Assembly: GCF_006716565.1 (NCBI RefSeq)
Contig: NZ_VFPG01000002.1
Location: forward strand, 248,001 to 312,000
DNA length: 64,000 bases
Origin: Nocardia bhagyanarayanae
Lineage (GTDB): Bacteria; Actinomycetota; Actinomycetes; Mycobacteriales; Mycobacteriaceae
Reading direction: 5' to 3'
Below the pieces are notes generated by a model. The model made no database searches. It saw only the letters and a program-made list of their open reading frames with translations, and was not told the DNA's origin. A program made the position numbers and the translations under genes. Positions 17,419 through 24,766 of the stretch are shown piece by piece. How positions within the stretch are numbered: the stretch's first letter is position 1; every line of letters begins with the position of its first letter.

Positions 17419-18384
17419 TCAGCCGGCGACGGCCGCGTCTATCTCCGGTTCGTCGGAATCGGAGAACGCGAACCGTCGCCCGCCCGCCGTCTTGGCCGAG
17501 TACATCGCCCGATCGGCGCGCCGCAGCAGATCGGTGAAGTCGCACGGGGCGCCCGGGGGGTTGTAGGCGGTGCCCACACTCGCCGAGACCGGCACCGGGC
17601 CCGCCGACGACCACACCGGGTCGCGCAGCGCGCCAACGATGCGGTTGGCGATCTCGGTGAGGGTCTTGCCGTCCCGGTTCACCGCGAGCACGAACTCGTC
17701 ACCGCCGTACCGGCAGATCACCGTGTCGGGCGGGCAGACCTCGCGCAGCCGGTTGGCCAGTTCGACGAGCACCTCGTCGCCGACCGCGTGCCCGTATCCG
17801 TCGTTGATCTGCTTGAACCGGTCCAGGTCGATGAGCAGCAGCCCCACGCAGCTGTTCGGGTCGGTGGCCATGCGGCGCACCTGGTCCTGGAGCAAGGTCC
17901 GGTTGGCCAGGTCGGTGAGCGCGTCGTGGGTGGCCTCGTGGCGGAGCCGATGCTGGAGGGCGGCGATCTCCTGCACCCGCAGCGACACCTTGGCCGAGAG
18001 ACTCTGCTCCTGCTGCGCCAGCGCCCGCTCCTGGAGGGCCTGGGCGTAACTGTCGATGGCCTGGCTGGCCACGAACGGCCAGCGGGTCGCCACCAACGAG
18101 CCCGGTCGGCCCGAGGGGAAGCCGAGCAGCCAGCGACTGGCCTGCGCGAGCATCCTGGTCCGCTCGAACGGCGGCTCGGCGAGCCGAGCGCCCAGCATCC
18201 GCGCCTCCGGCACCGGGAAGGGCTCGTGCCTGGCCAGGTACAGCAGCCGTTCGACCAGCTCGATCAGAACAGGTTCCAGCTGATGCGGCGTCGTGTGCGA
18301 GCCGGGTTCGGAGCAGACGGCCCGTGCCCAGGCGCGACACATCGCGGCGACTGGCGGTTCGATGTCGGTCGCCATCGTTTTCAC
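17419..18384 (-). CDS. GGDEF-domain diguanylate cyclase-like protein
   Basis: The C-terminal half is a GGDEF domain. HDALTDLANRTLLQDQV is its entry, LLLIDLDRFKQINDGYGHAVGD is the nucleotide and metal binding part, and CRYGGDEFVLAV holds an intact GGDEF signature around residue 230, so diguanylate cyclase activity is likely. The first ~140 residues are helical with no membrane segment and no recognised sensor domain, ending in a probable coiled coil (QEQSLSAKVSLRVQEIAALQHRL). ATG 18384 and ATG 18375 are both possible starts. No EAL domain is present. Confidence 0.9.
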   Translation of the reverse strand: MKTMATDIEPPVAAMCRAWARAVCSEPGSHTTPHQLEPVLIELVERLLYLARHEPFPVPEARMLGARLAEPPFERTRMLAQASRWLLGFPSGRPGSLVATRWPFVASQAIDSYAQALQERALAQQEQSLSAKVSLRVQEIAALQHRLRHEATHDALTDLANRTLLQDQVRRMATDPNSCVGLLLIDLDRFKQINDGYGHAVGDEVLVELANRLREVCPPDTVICRYGGDEFVLAVNRDGKTLTEIANRIVGALRDPVWSSAGPVPVSASVGTAYNPPGAPCDFTDLLRRADRAMYSAKTAGGRRFAFSDSDEPEIDAAVAG

Positions 18385-18989
18385 CGACCGTGGGCAACGT
18401 CGGTACCCGGGTGCCCTGTGCGCACACAGGTGCCGGCCTCACCCCGATCACTACTGCTACGCGGTTGTGTCCACCTCGCTCGGCGCACGCTCACCGCCCC
18501 CTTTCCAGATACCCCCGTCCGGCAAAAAGGATCCTAGCAAGCCACTCGGCACTGAAAAACGCCGTTTTACAACGAGTTTTCGATGCCTCGCGAATGGCGA
18601 TCGGATGTGTGATCGTTCCAGCGGCGCTGGTGTTACACATGAATTTTCGTTCGCTGGAGAGTCGCGGCAGACACGCCGGAAGTGTGCTGAAACCGGCGGC
18701 CGGGCGGTGTGTCGGAGCGGCTCCCTCGAAGTCTGGACCGCTGGGTTCGATGTGTCCGGATCGAGAGGGTCGGCGTCGGCCGCCCGTCGTCCATGTGCCA
18801 CACGTATCGGTGCCTGTGTGGCACGTGCGAAACCTGTGTGCGACTTGTTCGGCCACCCACGGCCGATGATCAGGGACGACGGCCGGTAGCGCACCGCGTG
18901 CACGGGGGCGATTGGCGTTTCCCGAACCGGATTCGGTACAGTGCGTGGTGCACACGACATCGTGGCGATCCCATCGATGTCGTATGCCT
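18385..18989. other. 605-base intergenic region without a convincing gene
   Basis: The stretch between the GGDEF gene and the tRNA pair has several overlapping open frames on both strands but none with protein-like composition or a good ribosome site. It is less GC-rich around 18525-18660 and contains an imperfect 12-bp inverted repeat (18792-18803 with 18816-18827, 11 of 12 matching) and a GTGTTACAC palindrome near 18630. It should hold the promoters for the GGDEF gene and for the tRNAs. Confidence 0.6.
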
Positions 18990-19060
<71 letters not shown>

Positions 19061-19106
19061 CAACGCACGATTCATACTCGTCGGCGGCCCCGCCACCGCG
19101 AGGCCT

Positions 19107-19183
<77 letters not shown>

Positions 19184-19219
19184 TCTTTCGACCCTCTCGG
19201 CCCGATCGGGATCAGTACC

Positions 19220-19468
19220 GTGATCGCCGTGGTGGATGCGATGGGGCACGGCCCCACTCAGTTTCAGAAGCCCTGGCCGCCCGACGCGACCGTAGGGATC
19301 GTGACGGAAAGCGGGCGAGTCTTCCATCGTGGCGTCGACTGTCCCGGCTATAGGCAGGGTGTCGAGAACTCGCGTCGGCACGGCCGACGGATCGCACCGG
19401 TCGAACAGGTGACCTCCGCCGAGGCGCGTCGTCGTGGCAAAGGCGTGTGCAACAAGTGCTGGGCGTAG
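19220..19468 (+). CDS. small Cys/His protein of unknown function
   Basis: An 82-residue protein with two possible metal-binding halves: VFHRGVDCPGYRQG in the middle and KGVCNKCWA at the end. This gives a C-x(n)-CxxC arrangement with an adjacent His, reminiscent of treble-clef or Ada-like zinc sites. The intervening SRRHGRRIAPVEQVTSAEARRRG is strongly basic. Similar short proteins occur in actinobacteria (impression from memory). The start is GTG 19220 or the in-frame ATG at 19241. It begins 37 bases after tRNA-Pro. The function is not known. Confidence 0.65.
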   Translation: MIAVVDAMGHGPTQFQKPWPPDATVGIVTESGRVFHRGVDCPGYRQGVENSRRHGRRIAPVEQVTSAEARRRGKGVCNKCWA

Positions 19469-19648
19469 GGGATTCCTCTCCGGACGGGGCGGTCCGGGTG
19501 GGTCGGCGCGTCTCGACCGGAGAGGGACCCCGGGCATCCCGAGTCCCGTTCAGGGAGAGGGGACTCGGGTGCTGTCGGGATGTGGGTGTCGAGTGTCGGC
19601 GCATGGCATCTACCTCCTATCGAACTGGCAGCCGGTGCTGCGGGTGGG

Positions 19649-20137
19649 TCAGCTGTAGAGCCTGGTGAGGAAGGCGTTCATGTTGTCGCGGACCCGGTCG
19701 ACCTTCTCCTCGAGCGTGAGGTCTTCGCGGTAGCGGCTGCCAAGCGCGGGGCGCTTCTTGCCGCGCGCGTACAGCGAGCAGGCCAGATCGGTGCACATGT
19801 AGGTGCCGATCGAGTTGCCGCGGCGACCGGAATCGCCCGCTTTGTGCGCGGTCATCAGGACCACATCGCCGCCGGTGTGCGTGGTCAGGCAGATCGCGCA
19901 CAGTTGCGGCTTGCCGGTCCCGCCGGTCTCGTAGCGCAACGCGACGCCGACCAGCCGTTCGTCCTGCGGCACCACCAGGTAGCAGCGGCCCGGCAGCGAC
20001 GGATCACCCCAGCCGAGGAAATCCAGATCGTCCCACGGGCGCTCCGCGAGGTCGCGCGGCACGGACAGCCGCTTGGCGTCCCCCTTGGAACAGTTGACGA
20101 ACGACGACCTGATATCGCGTTCGGTGACAGGTTTCAT
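19649..20137 (-). CDS. FBP-domain protein (EF-G-binding, FusB-like zinc protein)
   Basis: The 162-residue protein resembles the FBP/FusB C-terminal domain family, which binds elongation factor G and can release it from fusidic-acid-stalled ribosomes. It has a four-cysteine treble-clef site made of LCAICLTTHTGGDV and TYMCTDLACSLYARGKKRP. The N-terminal helical portion (TERDIRSSFVNCSKGDAKRL) is shorter than in FusB of staphylococci. ATG 20137 is used. Family membership is fairly secure; whether it protects against fusidic acid or acts in normal translation recovery cannot be told from sequence. Confidence 0.82.
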   Translation of the reverse strand: MKPVTERDIRSSFVNCSKGDAKRLSVPRDLAERPWDDLDFLGWGDPSLPGRCYLVVPQDERLVGVALRYETGGTGKPQLCAICLTTHTGGDVVLMTAHKAGDSGRRGNSIGTYMCTDLACSLYARGKKRPALGSRYREDLTLEEKVDRVRDNMNAFLTRLYS

Positions 20138-20319
20138 GACAGTGTCGACTCCTTCCGGTCGATGGTTGACAAACCGACGTGACGTTACGGACCGCCGCGC
20201 CCCCGGAACAACGGATTTCCGGCGCTACGGCGTCGAGGTGGCCGAAAGCGGCTGAGTCGATCGCGCGACGCCCGGGAAAACCGGATGCCCGAGCGGAGTT
20301 CGGGTGCTTGGGTGGGGGG

Positions 20320-20775
20320 ATGGAGCGATGCGCGGAGTGTGGTGGGGTGTTGCCCGAGTCGGGGGACTGTTGGCAGCGGGTGGGGGAGTTGTTGGAGGTG
20401 GAGCAGCGGGTTCTGGATGGAGGTGAGGGGGCGCTGCGGGCGCATTACTTCTCGATCGCGACTTATCAGTTGCAGCATCCGTCGCGGATGAGTCGGGTTG
20501 CGGCGGAGCTGCTTCGGAGTGGGGTGGCGCGGATGTTGGCCGACCCGGTGCCGATCGCGCAGTTGCGGCGGGAGGTGCGCAGGGAGACGCGCGGGGTGAA
20601 GGTGGCGGGTACGCCGGGGGATCGGTCGGAGGTGGATCCGCGGTGGCCGACGGAGTGGGCGGTGGTGGCGGTGGATGTGTTGGGGCGGCCGGATTCGGAG
20701 TATGTCGTGGCGGTGCGCGAGTGGGCCGCGGTGACGATTGCGGCGTTGGATGCGGTGGTGCCGAGGAGGGAGTAG
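20320..20775 (+). CDS. DUF5946 family protein
   Basis: The 151-residue protein begins with a CxxC knuckle (MERCAECGGVLPESGDCW), followed by the family's helical core with HYFSIATYQLQHPSRMSR, which matches the DUF5946 pattern of a Cys-containing N-terminus and a YxxQHP motif. The start is ATG 20320, just after a G-rich ribosome site; the upstream frame is spurious. Local GC and G-richness on this strand are high and codon use is unusually GGG/GTG-rich compared with neighbouring genes. The function is unknown. Confidence 0.78.
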   Translation: MERCAECGGVLPESGDCWQRVGELLEVEQRVLDGGEGALRAHYFSIATYQLQHPSRMSRVAAELLRSGVARMLADPVPIAQLRREVRRETRGVKVAGTPGDRSEVDPRWPTEWAVVAVDVLGRPDSEYVVAVREWAAVTIAALDAVVPRRE

Positions 20776-20807
20776 GGGAGGTGTTGTGGACCTGCCCGCC
20801 TTCATCG

Positions 20808-21527
20808 TCAGCGGATGGCGGCCAAGCGGGTCAGATGGGTGGCGAGGGCGGGCTCGGTGACCGGGGCCAGGGTCAGGTCGGTGGTGGTCGTGAGCAGGTA
20901 GCGTCCGTCGTCGGTGAAGTCCAACCAGGTGCGGTGGCGGGTCGGCGGGGACATCGGGTCTTCCGGCGCGACGGTGACGGTGATGAATCCGCGCGCATCG
21001 ATCGGCCGGTGCAGCGTCTCACGGAGGGTGGCGGCGCGCAGCGCGGCCTCGGACTGCTGCTGCCAGAGGTGAGGATCCTCGTGCAGGACGGCTTCGCGCG
21101 GTTCGCGCATCGGCGCGAGGCGGCCAGGGGGAGCCGAGCCCATGGCGGCCACCAGGTGGTGTGCGACTTTCCTTGCGTGGCAGGCGATCACGGTGACGTC
21201 GCACGGTCCCGCGACGATCACGGTGCCCCACACCAAGTGGGTGGCGCCGAAGGCGAGGATGGGCTCGTCGGCGCGCCCGTCCTGGACGTAGCGATCACCG
21301 GAGACCGTGATGGTGGTGACGTCACCGCGGGCGCAAAGGGTGAGCGCGCCGGTCAGGTCGGGATCGGCGTTGCGGTGGAAGCGTTCGGCCAGTTTTAGTT
21401 TGTCCCAGTCGTTTTCACTGCGGACCGTGCCGCGGTGGGCCATGTTGATCGGGTAGGGGCGGCGATCGAGGCCGGTCTCCACCGACCACACGTAGGTGAA
21501 CTCGTCCGGCGTGAAGACCCACTTCAC
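20808..21527 (-). CDS. ESX secretion-associated EspG-family chaperone
   Basis: The 239-residue protein has the layout of EspG chaperones, which in mycobacteria bind PE-PPE pairs and keep them soluble for type VII secretion. It opens with KWVFTPDEFTYVWSVETGL, a typical EspG start, followed by alternating strand segments and the C-terminal DDGRYLLTTTTDLTLAPVT. The start is GTG 21527, whose GTGA overlaps the stop of the PPE-like gene, so it is the third member of a translationally coupled trio. No core ESX secretion genes are in the window, so the partner secretion system lies elsewhere. Confidence 0.87.
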   Translation of the reverse strand: MKWVFTPDEFTYVWSVETGLDRRPYPINMAHRGTVRSENDWDKLKLAERFHRNADPDLTGALTLCARGDVTTITVSGDRYVQDGRADEPILAFGATHLVWGTVIVAGPCDVTVIACHARKVAHHLVAAMGSAPPGRLAPMREPREAVLHEDPHLWQQQSEAALRAATLRETLHRPIDARGFITVTVAPEDPMSPPTRHRTWLDFTDDGRYLLTTTTDLTLAPVTEPALATHLTRLAAIR

Positions 21528-22108
21528 CGTGCGCCCTCGCCGCTCGGGCCGGGCGTGCCGAAGACGGGCACGGCGTCGCCGGAGGCGACGAGGGTGGAGT
21601 TGTAGCCGAAGGTCAGCGTGTCCTGCGCGTCGGCGAGCGCCTCGGCGGCGGCGATGTCGTGCGCCATCTTGCGCGGACCGCCCTCGATCGCCTCGAGCAC
21701 CGGGTCCGGGTTCGGCACGTAGGGTTCGGGCGGCGGCGGAATGGCATCGCGGATCGCTTGGGCCGCCGACGAATTCGACTCCATCAGCCGGTGCAGCTCG
21801 GCGCAGACGTCGCGCACGGCCGCGCCCGCGCGGAGGAACTGCTCGGTCGATTCGCGCGCGGCCGTCGCCGCCTCGCCGTGCCATTCCGCGAACTCGCGGC
21901 GCACCGCGGCCGCGAACGCCGCGAACAACTCGTCGAGCGCCTCGGCTCCCGCCTGCCAGCCCTCCGCGACGCGGCCGAGTTCGGCGGGGCGCAACGCCTC
22001 GTGCACGAGTTCCCAGATCTCGCGGTGGGTGTAGGCATCGAAGGATTCCCGATCGGTGACGTACGGCGGGTCGGTCGCCGCGTCGACGCGGTCGGGCGCG
22101 CTGTTCAT
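21524..22108 (-). CDS. PPE-like helical protein, putative ESX substrate or partner
   Basis: A 194-residue, almost entirely helical protein with a PPE-domain feel. It has an IWELVHEALRP helix, a GWQAGAEALDELFAAFAAAV helix, then the WxG-type turn EWHGEAATAARE and the long return helix. After about residue 125 come a proline-rich stretch (PPPPEPYVPNPDP) and a short tail. There is no Pro-Pro-Glu at the very N-terminus, so it is PPE-like rather than a standard PPE. It overlaps the preceding gene (ATGA) and the following EspG gene (GTGA). The context strongly supports an EspG-dependent role; direct evidence of secretion is lacking. Confidence 0.72.
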   Translation of the reverse strand: MNSAPDRVDAATDPPYVTDRESFDAYTHREIWELVHEALRPAELGRVAEGWQAGAEALDELFAAFAAAVRREFAEWHGEAATAARESTEQFLRAGAAVRDVCAELHRLMESNSSAAQAIRDAIPPPPEPYVPNPDPVLEAIEGGPRKMAHDIAAAEALADAQDTLTFGYNSTLVASGDAVPVFGTPGPSGEGAR

Positions 22109-22473
22109 GCGCCGTCGTCCAGGCGGTCGGCGGCCAGTTCCAGCGCCGCGCGGTGGGCGGCGTCGGCCTCGGACACCAACTGCCCGGCCGCCAGATATCC
22201 GGCCTTGTAGCGCAGCGCCATTTCCTGCAGCACCGTCAGCGTGTCCGCGAATTCCTGCCCTTTGGCCGCGAAGCCGCGGGTCAGCGCGACTCCGGAGGGC
22301 AGATCCGGAAAACCGCTCACGTCGCCGAGGTCGGTGCCGCGCAGCTCTCGCAATCCGTCGAGAAGCGCGTCGCAGGCCGACGCCAGTCGCAGCGCCGTCT
22401 GTTCCGACATACGCAGCTCACCGGTCAGCGCGGCGTCGAACACTCCGGCGGCCCGTGCCTGTTCCGGTTGCAC
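22105..22473 (-). CDS. small helical protein, first gene of the PPE-like/EspG operon
   Basis: A 122-residue helical protein without cysteines or membrane segments. It occupies the place PE proteins take upstream of PPE genes. The C-terminal helix (QEMALRYKAGYLAAGQLVSEADAAHRAALELA) is long and amphipathic. No exact YxxxD/E export motif could be fixed at its end. The GTG at 22473 is chosen because a GAGGGGG box lies about 10 bases upstream and the frame before it is not protein-like. Its stop overlaps the ATG of the PPE-like gene. A PE-like role is inferred from operon position. Confidence 0.66.
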   Translation of the reverse strand: MQPEQARAAGVFDAALTGELRMSEQTALRLASACDALLDGLRELRGTDLGDVSGFPDLPSGVALTRGFAAKGQEFADTLTVLQEMALRYKAGYLAAGQLVSEADAAHRAALELAADRLDDGA

Positions 22474-22665
22474 TGGAATCGGCCCCCTCGCTCTCCCTCG
22501 GCACGACGGTCGTGAGCAAGGCAGCCTATCAGCGCTCGACCTCGCTCCTACGGTGAATCGTGGACGCTTAATTGATCGCACAGCGTCGTCGGCGAGCGCT
22601 TGTGCTCGGTCATCGGTGGACCCGAACCCCTGTCGACGGACCGGTATCTGTGCCACGATCGGCAC

Positions 22666-23058
22666 ATGCCCTATGTGGCCGACCCGCGCGTCGACGCCTA
22701 CATCGACGCCCTACCCGCCTGGCAGCAGGCGATCTGCCGCGAGGTCCGCGACCTGGTGCACGCCGCCGACCCCGAGGTCGAGGAGACCATCAAGCGCACC
22801 GTCCAGCCCTACTTCGTGCTCGACGGCAATATCTGCGCGCTGCTCGCCGCGAAGACGCACATCAACGTGTTCCTCTACGACGGGGGCATCGTCCCCGATC
22901 CCGAGGGCATCATCACCGGCGGACACGACAACAAGACCGCGCGCACCGTGGCCATTCGCGAGGGTGAGGCGGTCAACGCCCGCGCCCTCGCGGCCATGTT
23001 CCGCCAGATCATCGCCGACAACCGCGCTGGCGGCTGGCGAAAACTGAAGGGGCGCTGA
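22666..23058 (+). CDS. DUF1801 domain protein
   Basis: The 130-residue protein fits the DUF1801 (YdhG/YjbR-like) fold. DPRVDAYIDALPAWQQAICREVRDLVHAADPEVEE is the helical start and IKRTVQPYFVLDGNICALLAAKTHINVFLYDG the strand core. Members are small alpha/beta proteins of unknown function, sometimes linked to iron or DNA binding. The start ATG at 22666 gives the usual domain length. It converges on the LipP-like gene with only 4 bases between the stop codons. Confidence 0.86.
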   Translation: MPYVADPRVDAYIDALPAWQQAICREVRDLVHAADPEVEETIKRTVQPYFVLDGNICALLAAKTHINVFLYDGGIVPDPEGIITGGHDNKTARTVAIREGEAVNARALAAMFRQIIADNRAGGWRKLKGR

Positions 23059-23062
23059 CCTT

Positions 23063-24307
23063 TCAGCTGGCCGCGGCCTCCGATTCGACCGGGATGGGCG
23101 CTCGGCCGAGGACGGCGCGGGCGATGCGCTCGGCGCGGGCGGCGAGCATCGGCAGCCTGGCATCGCCGACCGACATGGCGTGGTTGCCCAGGTGATTGGT
23201 GACGAAGCCGACGGCGAGGCCGAGTTCGGGGAACGCGATGCCGCCGGAACCACCGATCCCGAAGTGCCCCAACGCCCTTCGGGTGATACGTGGACCGACG
23301 ATGGCGCGGTGGTAGCCGAGCGCGAAGTGCGGTGAAGCGCCGAGCACGTAGTCGAAGCGGCCGTTGGGCGGCATCTCCGCGATGCGCTGGGTCGTCTCGG
23401 CGCGCAGCAGGCGGCGGCCGCTCACCATGCCGTCGTTGGCGATCGCGCCGTACATCTTCGCCAGGGCGCGGGCGGTGAACACGCCGTTCCAGCCGGGCAT
23501 CATCGCGTCGTAGGGCCGGGTACCGATGGACATGTCGGCCCAGCCGTCGTAGACCGCGCCGCGAGCGGCATACACCAGTTGCAGCGGAGCGAAGGGCGCG
23601 ATCAGCCGGTCGAACGGGACCCTGGCGACCCCGATCCGCGGCGAGAGCGTGGCCAGCCGGTGCCGCTCGTGTTGCGGAACGCCGTAGAAGAAGTCGCGTT
23701 CGCCCAGCGGTTCGGCGAGTTCGGAGCGGACCAGATCGGTGAAGTCGCGACCCGTCGCACGCTGGGCGATCTCGGCCACCAGGGTGCCGAAGGTGATGGC
23801 GTGGTATCCGGACGCGCGCAGCCGCAGCGGATCCGGTGCGGAGGCGGCCATCGCGGCGGAGACCGCGTCGTGATCGAGGAAATCGTGCGGGTCGGGCAGC
23901 AAGCCGCGGATGCGCTGGAGGCCCGCGCGGTGGTTGAGCACGTCGCGCAGGGTGATGTCCGCCTTGCCGTTGGCGGCGAATTCGGACCAGTAGTCGGCGA
24001 CCGGGGCGTCGACGTCGAGCAGTCCGCGATCGATGAGCCGGTGGGCGACGGTGGCCGCCACGCCCTTGCCGGTCGAGTACGACAGCGCCATGGAGTCCGC
24101 CCGCCACGGCCGGTCGCGGTCCGCCCAGCCCGACCATACGTCGAGCACCGGTTTGCCGTTCAGATAGACGGCTAGCGCGCCGCCGCCCTGGCTCTTGCGG
24201 CGGAACATGCCGAAGAACTTCGAGGCCAACCCGGTGAAGCGTTCGTCGATCAGCATCGTCCGTGCGTCGGACTCGTGCGCCGGCCCGTTGTCGTTGGGTG
24301 CAGTCAT
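23063..24307 (-). CDS. lipP: beta-lactamase-fold serine esterase (LipP-like)
   Basis: A class C beta-lactamase/penicillin-binding-protein-fold hydrolase of 414 residues. The catalytic SxxK is ALSYSTGKGVAATVAH, the YxN-type Tyr is in RASGYHAITFGTLVAEIA, and the KTG-box equivalent is LGHFGIGGSGGIAFPE. It resembles mycobacterial LipP and LipL-type esterases, which lies near nei and tig in M. tuberculosis as here. No signal peptide is visible, so it should be cytosolic. ATG 24307 has a good AAGGAGT box. Confidence 0.88.
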   Translation of the reverse strand: MTAPNDNGPAHESDARTMLIDERFTGLASKFFGMFRRKSQGGGALAVYLNGKPVLDVWSGWADRDRPWRADSMALSYSTGKGVAATVAHRLIDRGLLDVDAPVADYWSEFAANGKADITLRDVLNHRAGLQRIRGLLPDPHDFLDHDAVSAAMAASAPDPLRLRASGYHAITFGTLVAEIAQRATGRDFTDLVRSELAEPLGERDFFYGVPQHERHRLATLSPRIGVARVPFDRLIAPFAPLQLVYAARGAVYDGWADMSIGTRPYDAMMPGWNGVFTARALAKMYGAIANDGMVSGRRLLRAETTQRIAEMPPNGRFDYVLGASPHFALGYHRAIVGPRITRRALGHFGIGGSGGIAFPELGLAVGFVTNHLGNHAMSVGDARLPMLAARAERIARAVLGRAPIPVESEAAAS

Positions 24308-24766
24308 GGTCAGACTCCTTTGTCTGTCGGCTGCGCGCGGCCGAACCGCGCAGGCGGACTGCTTACTCTTGCAAGCGCCCTGCTAGCAGACTGTAACGGC
24401 CGTCACGATCCGTCCGCAACGGTCGTTCCCACTGTCTGGGGAGTACCCAGCGTGAACCTTTCGATGCCTCAGCGCTTCTCATCGCGGGCTCAGCTCGCCG
24501 GGAGAACCCCCGGCGACCTGGTGCGATCGCCAGTCGATGCCCGCCGGCAAGCGGCTGGCGGCCTCGCATCGACGCCGCTCGGGCGGTATCGAGCCGCGCT
24601 GAAAGTCCTCTGGACGCCATCCGCTGGGCGAGTCGCGCAGCGGTGCTCGAGGACGAAGGTCGGCGCCCGGTGAACCGGGTTCGCAGCGACTCCGCGCCCA
24701 GTAGACGCCGGAGACGCCCCACCAGCTCACCGAGCGCCGCAGTTCACAGCCCCGAGCACCCGCCAT
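24308..24766. other. 459-base intergenic region, lipP promoter side
   Basis: This gap lies between the start of the lipP-like gene and the stop of pnkp, both minus strand. It holds the ribosome site and presumably the promoter of lipP and a CTGCTAGCAG palindrome near 24379. The remaining ~350 bases show no gene on either strand: open frames are arginine/proline-rich shadows without ribosome sites. Confidence 0.55.

Noticed and set aside
24390..24760. Small genes in the lipP-pnkp gap
   Set aside because: The open frames are Arg/Pro-rich, lack ribosome sites and overlap each other on both strands.
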